A DNA stretch of 64,000 nucleotides, taken from NCBI RefSeq assembly GCF_013426205.1, contig NC_089426.1, positions 1,984,001 through 2,048,000 of the forward strand. Reading direction: 5' to 3'. This DNA is from Metarhizium brunneum. Lineage: Eukaryota; Ascomycota; Sordariomycetes; Hypocreales; Clavicipitaceae. The notes under the pieces were generated by a model that was not told the DNA's origin, did no database searches, and saw only the letters and a list, made by a program, of their open reading frames with translations. Position 1 is the first letter of the stretch. Every line of letters starts with the position of its first letter. This document shows, in pieces, positions 31,649 through 43,997 of the stretch. The translations under genes and the position numbers were made by a program.

Positions 31649-33991
31649 TTATCGAATCGCCTTGCCGACCCTGACAAAAGCATCGATTTTCTCAAGACTC
31701 TGTTTGCCACCTTCCTCGACGCCACTGCTAACATCCACACCTATTACACGATCACTGAGGTCTCCCAGTGCCTTAACAGCCTCGGTAACGTTTTCTGGGT
31801 TCAAACCTCCAGCAAGAAATATCCGCAGATCAGGGTCCCTTTCCAGAGCCGCCTTGACTTTCGAAACATCCAGCAGCTTTCCAGATCCAGCGCCCGAGTC
31901 GAGCAAAGGAATGGTGTGATAGCCACGCAGTCCGATTCCGACATTGTCTGGCTTGAATGATCGGATGACTGGGACGGGGATAATCTTGGCCCACTCGATG
32001 GGTTCCTCTCCGTGAAGCTGTACCATGTCCAGTTTATACAGTCTCTGCTTCTCCAAGACTTCACTTAGAGGCTGGTTCATGAACACACCTACCAACCGCG
32101 TCCTCGAGCTCTGCAGACGATCTGCTGCGGCGGCGAAGAAATCAGCAGCTCCGCTCTTGGGAACCGGCTCTTCTTTTCTGTCTGCCAGATTGTCCCCTGA
32201 TGCATGAACGGCTTCTGAGATGGCCAAAGCAGTCTCGTGTGAGACACATCGTTTTGTACCGGGCACCAGGATGATCCCAACGAAGTCAGCTTTGGATTCC
32301 ACGGCCTGTTTCGCTGCCTCGGGACTTCGAGTTCCACAAACTTTGACAAAGAGGGGCTTTGGCTGTCGTTTCTTCTCCGTAGGCTTGGATCCTGAGCATA
32401 ATTCCGTAATGAAGGAAGTGGCGTCTGGCGCTCGCATGATTGACTCGCCAACAAGAATCGCGTTGACACCATCATTCTTGCATGCAAGCACATCTTTGTG
32501 GCTGTTGATACCTGAAAGTGCACATATCACTGTGCTTTCGGGAACCATTTTCCGCAGTCGGCCGGTTGTGTCCATGTCCACTTCAAAGCTCTCCAAGTTT
32601 CGATTGTTGACACCGATGACTTTTGAGCCGAGCTTTACAGCAATCTCCATTTCTTCAGCGGTTTGGACCTCTACTAAAGGCTCCATTCCCAATGAAAGGG
32701 AGTACTTGTACAATCGCTCAAGGAGCTCGGTCTCGAGCATCTTGACAATCAGAAGCACAGTATCTGCACCGGCTAGTCTTGCTTCCAAAATTTGATACTC
32801 GTCAAAAATAAACTCCTTTCGTAGAATGGCAGGCCTGTTTGGCATACCATCAAGCACCTGTCGAACGGCACGGAGGTCCTCGATACTACCCTTGAACCAC
32901 TCAGGTTCGGTAAGCACTGAGATGACACTTGCACCAGCCAACGCGTACTTTCTGGCCTGCACCGGTGCGTTTATTTCAAGGGCAAAAATACCCTTCGAGG
33001 GAGACCCGCGCTTGATTTCAGCCATTAAGGCTACATCAAAAGGTGTCTGCTTAAGACGAGCCAAGAAAGGGACTTGTGGAGGGGCTGCATTCAACCCGTA
33101 AGCAGCTTCAAGATCAGACATTCTCTGAGAAGGAATCTGTTTTTGAGCTTCTACTGCAGCTCTCCGATTTGCGTAGATCCTTTGGAGAATGTTGTTCTTC
33201 TTTGGCAGTGATGCTGTGGTGGTTCCGTTGGTTGCGGCTGGCTTCTGCAGTTGGGCGTTCTCTTCCCAGGTGCCACCTTGCATGTGCAGGAAATTCTTAA
33301 TGATTGTACGGCCGTGAGCTGTCAGAATGCTTTCGGGATGAAACTGTACACCTTCCATGGCGAATTTCTTATGGCGGACACCTTGAATGATGCCTTGTGA
33401 ACCATCGTCTTTGGCTACCCAAGACGTCACCTCCAAACATTCGGGAAGTGTCAGGCGGGTCCCTGCCAAAGAGTGGTATCGAGTTACGGGAAGGCCTTGC
33501 TCAAGACCGGCAAAAACTCCTTTCGAGTCGTGGGTCAGTGGTGACGTCTTCCCGTGAAGCCACTCCCCGGCAGAGTCGACCTGACCACCATAGACATCAA
33601 ACATGCATTGCCTAGGGAGCGTTAGTGTTATTTCCTAGCCGGGCACAAGTACAGCGTAGATAGCTACTCACAACCCCATACAGACACCAAAAATTGGAAT
33701 CTTGCCGGCAAAGTGTCGAATCGCGTCTCTGCTGACACCAGAGTCGGTGGTGGGATGGCCAGGACCAGGGCTGATGATGATCTGAGTTGGGTTCTTTTTT
33801 ACCAGCTCTTCAACGGTGATTTGGTCATTTCGGAAAACATGAACTGTGGCACCCTCAAGAACCAGGTATTGATAAATATTCCAGGTGAAAGAGTCGTAGT
33901 TATCAATGAGAATAAGATTAGATGCCGTTGCTACCGGTGGTGAGGGCTCAGGCTGGTGGGGTGAGTGGTCAATGAGGGCTGGCGTTGTCAT
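31649..33991 (-). CDS. trpC: Trifunctional tryptophan-biosynthesis protein
   Basis: One protein carries three activities: the glutamine amidotransferase subunit of anthranilate synthase, indole-3-glycerol-phosphate synthase and phosphoribosylanthranilate isomerase. Two exons (33991-33672 and 33611-31649) give 760 residues, the usual length. The amidotransferase (about 25-225) shows [20 protein letters not shown] and the catalytic FGVCMGLQCMF with Cys104; the intron splits exactly after this Cys-Met-Gly-Leu block. The synthase domain follows at about 250-525, with [27 protein letters not shown] and [15 protein letters not shown]. The isomerase domain fills the rest, with [22 protein letters not shown] and the late [11 protein letters not shown] and [11 protein letters not shown] phosphate-binding blocks. 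A perfect amino-acid-control element lies upstream. The gene is divergent from NUP188. Confidence 0.97.
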
Positions 33992-34547
33992 CTTGACAAA
34001 ATGTACATGAGAGTTAAGAAGAAGGTGAAGTTGGGCTGTTGGAATTCCAGACGATTCTGGCTACCTTTGCTGATGGAGAGAGGATGCGCCAGCTTATCAT
34101 TGACGTGAGTCAATGGTTGTACGAGAAATAAATTGGCAGCCCTTGCAACGAAAAAACGCCGATATCGTATAAAGTTATGCACTGTATATGCACACAAATC
34201 GGATGTGATTTGTCACGGTGCGTAATCAGTGCGTAATCACAGTGCGTCTATCTTAATGCTGCCTCCGATGAGTCCCCCGCAGTCGCCAAGGTGCAGTGCA
34301 TCGTTGTTTCCCGAGCATCATTGATGGTTTGGGCCTATCCGGTACCTGGCCGGTTGAACATCGGCAGCGCCGTTGAGCTCCAGCCCAAAAAAAAAGTTGA
34401 CGCTGAAGCGGCCTGCAGGAGAGCTCTGTTAGGTCCATATCGATTGCTGGGCTCGCGACAGCAGCGCGTCAACACCATTCTTTTTGTCACCAATCCCTCC
34501 TGGGTGATGCATCGTGTGCCACTGCCACTTTAGTGACGCTCGTGGCA
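33992..34547. promoter_or_regulatory. Divergent promoter region of trpC and NUP188
   Basis: 556 bp separate the two start codons. Besides the TGAGTCA element, a GTGCGTAATCA sequence is nearly tandemly duplicated at about 34218-34242. No ORF is supported. Confidence 0.55.
34106..34112. promoter_or_regulatory. Cross-pathway control element TGAGTCA upstream of trpC
   Basis: A perfect TGAGTCA sits 115 bp upstream of the trpC start. Gcn4/CPC1/CpcA-type bZIP regulators bind TGASTCA in front of amino-acid biosynthesis genes, and fungal trp genes are established targets. About eight such heptamers are expected by chance in 64 kb, so the call rests on its position and on known trpC regulation. Confidence 0.7.
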
Positions 34548-37500
34548 ATGGCGCCGGTGTCTGATAGCAAATATTTTCCCTCCCTGGGAGAGTGCTTGTC
34601 TGGGGAGCGAGTGCTTTTGTGAGTCTCAGCACGCTGAAGTTGAAGGTTGGGATCTGCCTCTTACTGACAATTGCTTTTCTCGCAGATCTTGGAGGCATGT
34701 TGCTACAGCTTTAGCCGACGACTCCGGAAGAAGGCAAAGAAGCACCGAGGTCGTTAATTTCTTGTCCGATGATTATGTCCACGCGCTCTTGAAAGATCCC
34801 TCTGCTGCGTTTGCGCCACCCAGTGAGGCTGCAAGGAAGGACTTCGAAACAAAAACGGCGCCAATCAACGTGACTTCAGCGTCGACAGAACGATACGACA
34901 TCAATTTGCTCAAGCAAGATGCGGAATGGCTGAGCAGGAGCGCAAAACTTAATTTGGTTGCTTCATTGCGAATTGCTGCACTAGAAGTGCAATCGAGACC
35001 CAATCGCCATCTTCTTGGACCTTTGTCATCTCAGGACGCAACAAATCTTCAGGAAGCCGCAGGCCTTCAGAATGGACGAGGTGCAACCTTCATGTCAGAC
35101 TTTGGAGCTGGCAACGCTCAAGATGCTGATGAGATATCCGCCGAATTTGATGCCGCCGAATCGAGAAAGCGCCGGCTTTTCAGCATGTTCCTGACTGAGC
35201 GAAGATATTTCATCATGACTATGGACTATTTGCAATCAATTAGACTGTATGGAAGACTACCGATCTTCACCCCTGTCAGCGACAAATTGGCAGCACTCTA
35301 CAAGCTAAAGGCTTCGCCAAATACCAAGGACGAGAGCGTATCATTCCTGTCCGCATATCTCAAAGTCATCACATCCAGCATGACCAGCTTAGAGGCTGGT
35401 CTCAAGTCAGTGACCGACGAATCTATCTTGATGAAAGAAGATATTGAACTGGATTGGCTGGGAACCTTACTCACCGAAATCATCCATTCTCAATCTGTGG
35501 TATTCCAACTGGTGGATAGCCTTGGCAATGACTTCCCGCCCTCCAGTGTTATCAATCAGTGGTTTTCATTGATGGACTTGTACAATTTCTTTGATACCCT
35601 TCAACCTGTCCGTAAATATGGCCCGCGCTGCTTTCTACAACTAGAAGCTAACCAATAAACTAGATAAATCAAACGATCGGCGAATTGGTTCTGCCACTGA
35701 AGACAATTGCTGTTGCCGTCTCTATCAGCCTTCTTAAACCCGCCCGATCCTTGACATTTTTAGCCGAGAGAGAAGAGGACCCGACGCCGTCCGATGATAT
35801 GTACGATTCGTACTTGATATTGTCAGACATCTTGGAGCAGGTACATAAAAGTGTTCTCAATGCGGCCGGGATGGATTGCGAAAGCGCTACTCCTGTCATC
35901 TTTGCTTGGACCCTTATTCTCCATCGTATGAACGTGTCATACCAGAACCGGACCGAGAAAAGGGATAATTTGCTGCAACAGAATGCACGCGAGACTTTCG
36001 AATCCGGTGGTGTCGTGCGGCCCATGGTCAGACGTAACTCCGCCGGTAGTATATTTTCCATTGAGTCTTCCAAGTTCGATGGCTTTCTTGAGAATACGAC
36101 AACAGCTAAAGATCTACAAGTTGTAGAACAACTGGCCTCGGGCGCTACGGCACATGGAAAGGTTTTCGAAATCATATCAAACATGGCAAACTGCCTCGGC
36201 CCCTCGCCTGGAGGTAGCATGACACCTTTGCTCAGTTCTCGCATGCGAAATGCATTCCTTGAACTTCTGAAGGTGTCGTATCCCATTGTTGGATACCAGT
36301 CGGAGCCGGTCAGCGCTCTGCTTTCTCTACTCTCTCCTGGACGGGAATACTGGCAATTGTTGCCAGATCAAGATCTTGACGTTGGCCAAGATGTCATGAC
36401 AAGCATGCTCCAAGACGACTATACCATGGAATTCTACTTCCAGCAAGCTCTTGACCGGTATCCATATGAATTCGTGCCTTTCATCAGCATGTGCAGGGCA
36501 CTTTGCACTGCGTCTAGCGATTCAAGTGACAAGGACCGCTCTGACTTTATTCTGTCTCTATTGAGGAAAACGCCAACCATCAGTTTTACTCTCCCGGATG
36601 CTTTCCAGTCATACGAACTGGTCCAGGAGGACGAAAACACCAATTCTTTTTGTCTGTTAGAAGAGTTACCACTGATATCGCTGTCGTCTTCATGGAGCAG
36701 ACGATATATTGAGGACGATGCCTACAGGCTCCCGGTTGGGAGCTATGGGCGATTTATTACCGATACTGGCAGAGTGGTGCTCATGGACTACAGTCACTCG
36801 TCACTCTCACTTCTTGGACGACAATTGGAAATCAACCTGATGAAAGAGGGATATCGCTGTGAGTTGGGGATGTTGCAGCCTGATGAGATTGCCGAGGTTA
36901 TATCCCTATTTGCAACTCTCCTCCGCATGGAATATCTTCATACTGGAACAGCTTCTAGCACCGCTCTCGTGCATAGCGAAAGTGACCTCCTGGCTGAGAT
37001 TAGCAAACATATCAGTGGCGGTAAAGACATCGTGGCGGTCGTTTGCGAAACCATGGATTATTACATGCAGGATGAACTCGCTGTGAGCGAAGAAGCCGCG
37101 ATAAATGTATTGACGGCATGTGTGAAGTTTTTGCATGCTATCCTACCATGCCGGCCAAGCCGAGTCTGGTCTTACTTGGCTAGAGGCGAGCTGCTCGACT
37201 CCGACTCTAGAGCAGGAAAATTGTCCAAAATCACTGGTAACCTGGATTTGGTTTCAGAGAGATTTGAATTTCTAAATTCTTCACTCCTCTTATTCTCTGG
37301 GCTGATTGATACGGCAATGACCTCAGCTGTTCAGCGTCGTGCTGGAAACAAAATGGCCTCGAGGCAAAAGACGGATCTAAATCCCTGGCTGGGAACTGCT
37401 GACAAAGTGCTGACCAAGGTGAGTCTGTCCGTTGCGCATGCATCAGTAGATGCTTTTGAAAGCACATCTACTTGGAGGTTCGACAACGCAATAAGCCGCA

Positions 37501-40214
37501 CACTGTTACTAGACAGTGTCGTGCCTGTCCTGAATAAGCTGGTTACATATAGCTACAGCATGGGAGAATCACCGACATCCGACAGTCTGACTGCCTGCCT
37601 ACGGCCGGCTGCCTCGTATGTCATCGATTGTTTCATGACTCCAGCAAGCGGAACACTTCGATTCCAGCCAATTCTTTCATCGTTGGTCGATGCCTTCAGA
37701 ATGCCCGAGGCCACGTTATATTCAACGCGAAATACTATTGCTCGACGCCAAGCCAATTCTATTTTACACTTCTCCACAACTCTCCTGAGGGCAGCTAATT
37801 ATCTTGAGAGGTCCTCCACGATGATCGAAACCTACCTTTTTAAGAGCTCCACACTCCTGGCCCGACTTTGTGCAGTCTCTGATGTCTTTCGAGCAGGGGC
37901 TATTGGCCTCCTCGAGTCCCTCGTCGTTAACGCCGCGTCCGCTGCTTCTGAGCCGCCATCTCTTCTTGGGTATCTGGGGCCTCAGATTTCCAAATCTTTT
38001 CTTCAGGTCTTAGCGCACCTCGGACGGCCGTTCAATCTTACTCTGGAGGTCGGCACTATTTGGAGATTTTTCTCATCCATCCTTCGTAATAGACAGCAGT
38101 GGATGTCAAACTGCCTTCTCACAGGACAGACGCCGAGAGAGGCTATGAAACAGGAGACCAAGAAAGGCGATCTCTCATCCGATTCGGTATTTGCAACTGC
38201 CCTTGGAAGGTTGAAGAAGCTGAAGGAACTCGAGTCAGAGGAGGCTCTCGCCATTTTAGATTTCGTCGCCTCCGCGCAAAATTATTGGCCGTGGACGGTT
38301 TTCAGCCTCCTCAAAGACACCACCTATACCGATGGTCTCAGGGCATATGTGCGAGACCTGAGGCCGTCTCATCTAACAGTTAAGTCTGATGCTCTTCAGA
38401 CAGCCGTCGATGCTAGAGTGGCAGCATACGTCGCTGAGACCTTGGCCATGCAACTTTATCATTTACGGCATCAAGGCGCCCCTGATACTCTTGCAAAGAG
38501 TCTGGTTGCTGACATGGACTATTACATTCGAGATGGTGTGGAAGTGTCTGGCTACAATAAGTCCCTGCACAACAACTTTGCCAAGAACTTTGCCAACAAG
38601 TACTCTGGTTGTTCGCTGGACAACTTCAAAAGGACCGTCCTTGAGCCTCGTGAATTAGGCAAGAATTACTATTACGACTTAGATCGTGCCACTGACATGT
38701 TAAGCTTTGATCCTGGGTGGCTAGGGCGAAAAGACAACGGATTCAAGAATGAAATGGAGCTAGCAAACGCGAATCTGTCACTAGTTGACGCTCAAATAGT
38801 AAGCGCAAACTTATGGGTACATGAATCACGAACAGGAATGCAACGCTAACATAACCAAAAGGCTCTATTCCATGCTTGGGAGTTCTTATTGGTAGAGTTG
38901 AGTACCAGCCTACCAAACGACAAGACGGTAGCGAAACAGATGCTGCAAGTCGCCCAACAATGTTTGAATGCGAATCAAGGTGCGCCTGGACCTGAAAGCA
39001 TCTTTGTCAAGCTCATCGATGCCAGGGCAAGCTTGGCACTGGTCTTGGTCCAACGACTTGCCAAGTTATCCGTCCCGGTCCAGGATGTCAATCAGCTTCT
39101 AGGTACTCTCACAGGCACTATCCATGGTGTTGAAGAGCCGTTTGCCAAGGAGTCGATTGCCTACTACCGTACGCTGTTGAAAGCCCTATTTGTCACTCTG
39201 CGCTCATACCATCTTTCCGATACCAAGGGACTGTCCGAGTCTTCTGTCAACCTGGGTAGTTCAACTGTCACAGTCACGCAAACGGTACTTAATTTGTTGG
39301 ACCACATTGTCGGCAAAGGGTTCAGGTCACTTGTCAGCCTCATCCATGACAACGATTCGGACATGTCCCCCGAGGACCTTGGCTTGTTGACCGCAATTCT
39401 TCAAGCCTGCTTAAGTATGCCCAACATGGACCAATCACAGACGCAGATCCTCAACATTATGGCAGCACACGATGTGGTCAATGCTGCTACGTCATTATTT
39501 TCCTGGGCAGATAAACTGGCACATCAGGGCGACCCAGTATATGGCGAGCTGAGCATATTGTTCTTGCTTGAGCTGTCCACTCTGCCTCTTTTGGCAGAAC
39601 AACTAGCCTGCGACGGTATTCTTGGCAGTCTCCTCTCCGCCAACCTGTCAAAGTACATGCTCAGATCTACAATCTCGCCCTATGCAGACGCACCCTTCGC
39701 CCAGCGATGCTATGCTATATGGGCGAAGGGCTTCCTTCCTTTAATGCTAAACATGCTAGCATCGCTTGGCTCTACACTTGCTCCCGAAATCACATATGTG
39801 CTGAACCAATTCTCGCATCTGCTCGAGGCTAGCGTGGACCGATTCGAGGCACCGGGAGCCTCTCGAACAAAATCGAAGTCTACGCCACAATATCTCACGT
39901 TGCTGGCGACATCCGAGATTCACTCTCTGGCGCTCCTCACAAGAGTCTTGTCTGCCCTACGAGCTAATAATAACCGGGATATCCCTGCAGTCGAATGGGA
40001 TGCGGCTGGTCTCTTGGAAAATGTTGAATTCTGGCTCTCAAGCAAGCGATTACTTAAAGAACGACTCCTTCCTTTGGGATCTCGCGAAACCGAATGGAAG
40101 AATATTCGGAAGGAAGCAGGAATTGCTGGCGGCAGCGAAAGCCTCTTGGAGGAAAAGATTGTTTCGCAGCTCGAGACTGTGCGTGACGTCTTGAGCGAGG
40201 AGTTGGAGAGCTAG
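34548..40214 (+). CDS. NUP188: Nucleoporin NUP188
   Basis: Nup188 is a large alpha-solenoid scaffold protein of the inner ring of the nuclear pore and an alternative partner to Nup192 in binding Nic96. Four exons (34548-34618, 34686-35607, 35664-38798, 38862-40214) encode 1826 residues. The first exon, 24 codons, was placed because the splice restores a GERVLLSWRHVATAL start equivalent to the N-terminus of Sordariomycete Nup188. Landmarks are LLGPLSSQDATNLQEAAGL near 100-120, NQTIGELVLPLK just after intron 2, RRNSAGSIFSIESSKFD near 450, SLLGYLGPQISKSFL, FVASAQNYWPWTVFSL, MQLYHLRHQGAP, and the C-terminal PVYGELSILFLLELSTLPLL and CYAIWAKGFLPLMLNMLASLGS. The introns are 56-67 nt; the second has an unusual GTCCGT donor. 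Length and block order fit the family throughout. Confidence 0.95.
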
Positions 40215-40793
40215 AAGTTGAAAAAGCAATTCTTGTTTGGATTGATTTTCGACACGTTGGCTCTTTCGTAGCATTTTTCTTTTATTCTGCCTAGTGGATA
40301 TTATGATTAAATATAGCAGCTGAGAGAGTATTTTGATAGATAGCGGGACGTGCTGGGACCAGGCGTTGGGATAAAACGGGCCGCATTTCTCACTCGTAGG
40401 GCAAAGGTTGGGTTGTGTGGACATGTACCATTCGAAAGATAGTCAGTAGCAGGATATAGAGCATACTGGTTACAACTAATTTCTTTTGATGGCTCTGGTG
40501 ATTCATTTGATTATTTCAACAAGAAACACACGATACTACAACAACCCTCGTGTCTCCGATTAATTTTTTCCTGTATCCTGTTCCTGGATGCCCTCCGTAC
40601 TAATACATGCAATCCATTTCAACGAATGCCCCTCGGCGTACCCGGCGCATTCATTCCCAATCACGGACGCCTAGTTCCTCATATCATACACTGGCAAGGG
40701 TTGGACCCGTCTCTTTCAACGAGATGTGATAACGTCCAACGCAGCCACACCTGTCCTTTACCATATGCAATAGTGCTGCCATGATGCTTCCAT
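40215..40793. other. 3' flanks of convergent NUP188 and TIM9
   Basis: No gene is supported. Short frames on the minus strand near 40424-40215 run into the NUP188 coding region antisense. Confidence 0.5.
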
Positions 40794-41186
40794 TTACTTA
40801 TTCTGCATCTGCTGCGTGAGCTGTGCGTTATGCTCCTGGAAACGGTCGCTGACACGCTGCTGCGTGGCCATCCACTTCATAACACAGCGGTTGATGCAGC
40901 CGTTTTCGCGGGTCGACACGGCCTTGGAGGTGAAGTCGTCGACGCATGACGTAAAGCAGTGCTCTACGAGGCCGCCAAAGGCCTTTGCCTCGCGTTAGTT
41001 TCTTTGGAATGGCTTGCTGCGGCTTGTGGAAGCGGAGAACATACCCCCATGAACTCCTTGACTTGGCGCTTCTGCATGCGCTGCTCCAGCATGCGCTGCT
41101 CGGCCTGTGTTAACCTAGATGGCGGTCAGGGCAGCTCTTGGCAATTGATATGGAGAGGAGAATGGCCGGGATTCGTACATGTCCAT
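40794..41186 (-). CDS. TIM9: Mitochondrial import chaperone TIM9
   Basis: Tim9 forms a hexamer with Tim10 in the intermembrane space and carries hydrophobic carrier precursors to TIM22. Three exons (41186-41179, 41114-41045, 40982-40794) encode 88 residues; the first coding exon is only 8 nt. The twin CX3C motifs are Cys35/Cys39 (CFTSC) and Cys55/Cys59 (CINRC), which form the two disulfides required for folding by Mia40. The spliced N-terminus MDMLTQAEQRMLEQRMQKRQ and the block VDDFTSKAVSTRENGCINRC match Tim9 rather than Tim10 or the other small TIMs. The protein is too short and too split to give a long ORF in any one frame; it was found from the CX3C pattern. It is convergent with NUP188. 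Confidence 0.94.
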
Positions 41187-43997
41187 GATGGGCGGGCGGT
41201 GTCGGTGGATGGAATTGGATGTTTTTGTATGAGATGGATGGAGAGAGGTGTGGTCGTCGGGAGGCTCCTGATGACGCTGGATGAAATTTTGGTATGGGCT
41301 GGCTTAGGCTTGCCGATAAGGCTGGTTTATCTTATCGGTGGGTCCGCGTCTTATCGCCTCGGAGGTTAAACTACCTAGGTAGGTGCTTCGGCAGTGTGAT
41401 TTTGGACTACGTACTTCTGTCAAAAAGTATAAAGAATAATGATAAGAATCAAGATTGTGGTAGTTGGCCTTTTTTTACTGCTCTGTCTCTCTTTTTTTCT
41501 CCATACTTCAGGATGGTGATCAAAAACAAATTACCATCACCGTTCCCGAGTGTGATGTGAACGGCTTGTCTGTGCTTGAGTGGCGCACTCTACTCTGGCG
41601 TTGATACAATTGAGTTCGGATCGAGCTAGGTACGGAGTACGTATGCTCATATTACTGTGTAAGCAATATACGGCACCACCAAGATCGTTGCCTATCTTTT
41701 TGCCCCACGGCAGACGAGCGACAATCTCCTCCGTGTGGCAAGACAGATGACCATGTGGCCAGATGTGCGTAGTCAGACTGAGCAGACCCGGTTGGTTGCC
41801 TGGTGAGGCCCGTATAGACGCTTCTTGGAGTGCTTTCCCCCAAGGAGCTGGGAGCCTTCGGGTACCTCAAACACCTAGGGCATCCTCAAGATGGCTGCAG
41901 AAATCTCAAACAAACACGGGGGACAATCCATACGATCTTCAGGGTTCCTGCCCATTCGTTTGGATCTGCGAGAGCTGTGGGCGGGGACTGCCGCAAGGTG
42001 ACGTGTGAGCTAGATCCCGGATGATCCAAATTTGGAACAGATGGGTGATGCTGACTCTGGGGTGAGATTGTCAGCTGGCGGCGAACCCCCGCTGTCGAAT
42101 ACCAAGCATTCCAAGAATATGTGCTACGAACTAACGATATCGCAGTTGCTGGTACTAAGACCTTGTGGCTGAGTGGCCAGTCCGTAACTTAGGTGAGCCA
42201 AAGCTGTGGGTGCTCCCGGAGGTGGCCTGCGCAAAACCCGGCAAGTTAGCAAGATTCCACATTGCATCGCAGGCTGGACGGACTCCAGGCGGCTTCATTT
42301 AGAAGTTATCGGCAGGCGCCAATTTGGGCTCGGCCTCGAGGTTGTTTGAGCTTCCCTCGTGTGAATGCTGGGTCCAGGGAATGCATACAGTCTTGAGGCC
42401 TAAAGCTAAGGCGGTTTGTTCACAGCCACAATTATATGACTGCATGGTGTGAGTTTGGTGGCGGGCCGGGTCCCATCTGCCTCATGTCGCGATTCGACGA
42501 GGCCGTCAAATAGACAATGAATGGGTCGACAACCATCTAGTGGTGTCTCAAAGGTATCATAGGCGTCGAAACGGCACATGCGCTTGTAGGGCGACTCAAG
42601 TGACTGAAACATTGGACATAGCAGCAGCAGCAAAGATGCGTGGTTGTTCCTTCCCAAAGTCAGGGCCGCCAGCCTTGTTCTCGTGCCCCTCCGCCATCAA
42701 AGAAACGGAGACCAAAACATCACACAATTGAGGCTGCGTCCTCTCTGCAGTGCATTCTGCCAAGCTGCGATACGATTGCACAGCTCCCTGCATCAGTCAA
42801 ATCTCAGGGCCACGTATGACGAGTTCAAAGCCTTGCGCGCCCTCTTGGCTCACCTTGCCACGGCCCACTTCCGAGCCAGACCTTGGCGCACCTTGGGTTC
42901 TGAGCTTCTTGGACTGCCACCCAGCTCTACCAGCCCACAGCCAAACCCACAGCCAACCCACGGTGGTCCGTACTCCGTACTCCGTACTTCGTAACTTACT
43001 CGGTAGCTCAGTCCGTCCTTTGTGGTGACGTCCACTTGGCTGATGCCGTCGACGCCAGATTGCTGCTTCTCCACAGCAAATCCAAGCTTTCTGCTTTCTA
43101 CTTAAGTACCAAGTACTAGATTGACGCCGGCAACTGGCTGATGGTTCCTTTGCCGCCTGCCCGCCGCCCATCTACTTGGTATATTGCATCTGCTGGCCCG
43201 CATCCTGGAGGCCAGACCTGGGGTTCTCTCGTCGGTGCCTACTCCCGCCCGTCATAACGCCTGTGAGTACTCCATTACAACACATGTTTGCTATTGTTGG
43301 CCCAACATCAAACCCGGCCTTGAGAGTCTCCCTGGCTTACATGTCCATGCCCAGCATTGTTGTGGCCGAGCAGTGTACAACTGACCTGCACCACGACACT
43401 AGTACCACCACCCACATCAGCCAACATTGAACCGCCCGCCTCGCACTTGTTTCATCACCACTCCCACTCCCATCAATAGCTTCCGCGCGCCAAACATCTC
43501 ATGCTCCTCCCGCTCTTGCCTCCAACTATCGCTCACGCTCTCGGCGTCGCACGCTTCTGCTTCCTCATGTCTCTGACGACTCCATCGGACGCTCGACCAC
43601 TCGTTCGACCGTAGACGGTTTCGCCCGATCCGTTTGAAACTCTTGCAGCGTTACAGGCCTGTTGGAATTTAAGCTCTCCATCACCTCGAGTCAGATTGAC
43701 CGCTTACACTTGCCGTCGCAAGGACAAGACGAAGTCGCGACGTCGCTACAGCCAATTATACTTACCGTCATCAAGAACTCCGTCATCACTATATCTCCCA
43801 GTGTCCAACGACTCACCATTAACGCTGCCGCTGTCGCTCGCCGTGACGGAATCGCTTCGCCTCGGTCGCCCGCCAATTCGGCGTTGTGCTGCCGAAGTTA
43901 GATTCGAGCACATCTAGCGACGCAGTTGCACAACTGTATTCACTCAACCTGTTCTCGCCATAGCTCTTTGGTGTTCATTGAGCGCTCTCCTTTTACC
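41187..43997. other. Gene-poor region of 2.8 kb upstream of the RhoGAP gene
   Basis: No gene is supported. Three copies of the 9-bp TACGGAGTA/TACTCCGTA sequence lie here, two of them overlapping at 42971-42986. From about 43400 the sequence becomes CT-rich, probably the RhoGAP leader. Frames near 42600-43200 on both strands are short and compositionally biased. Confidence 0.5.
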
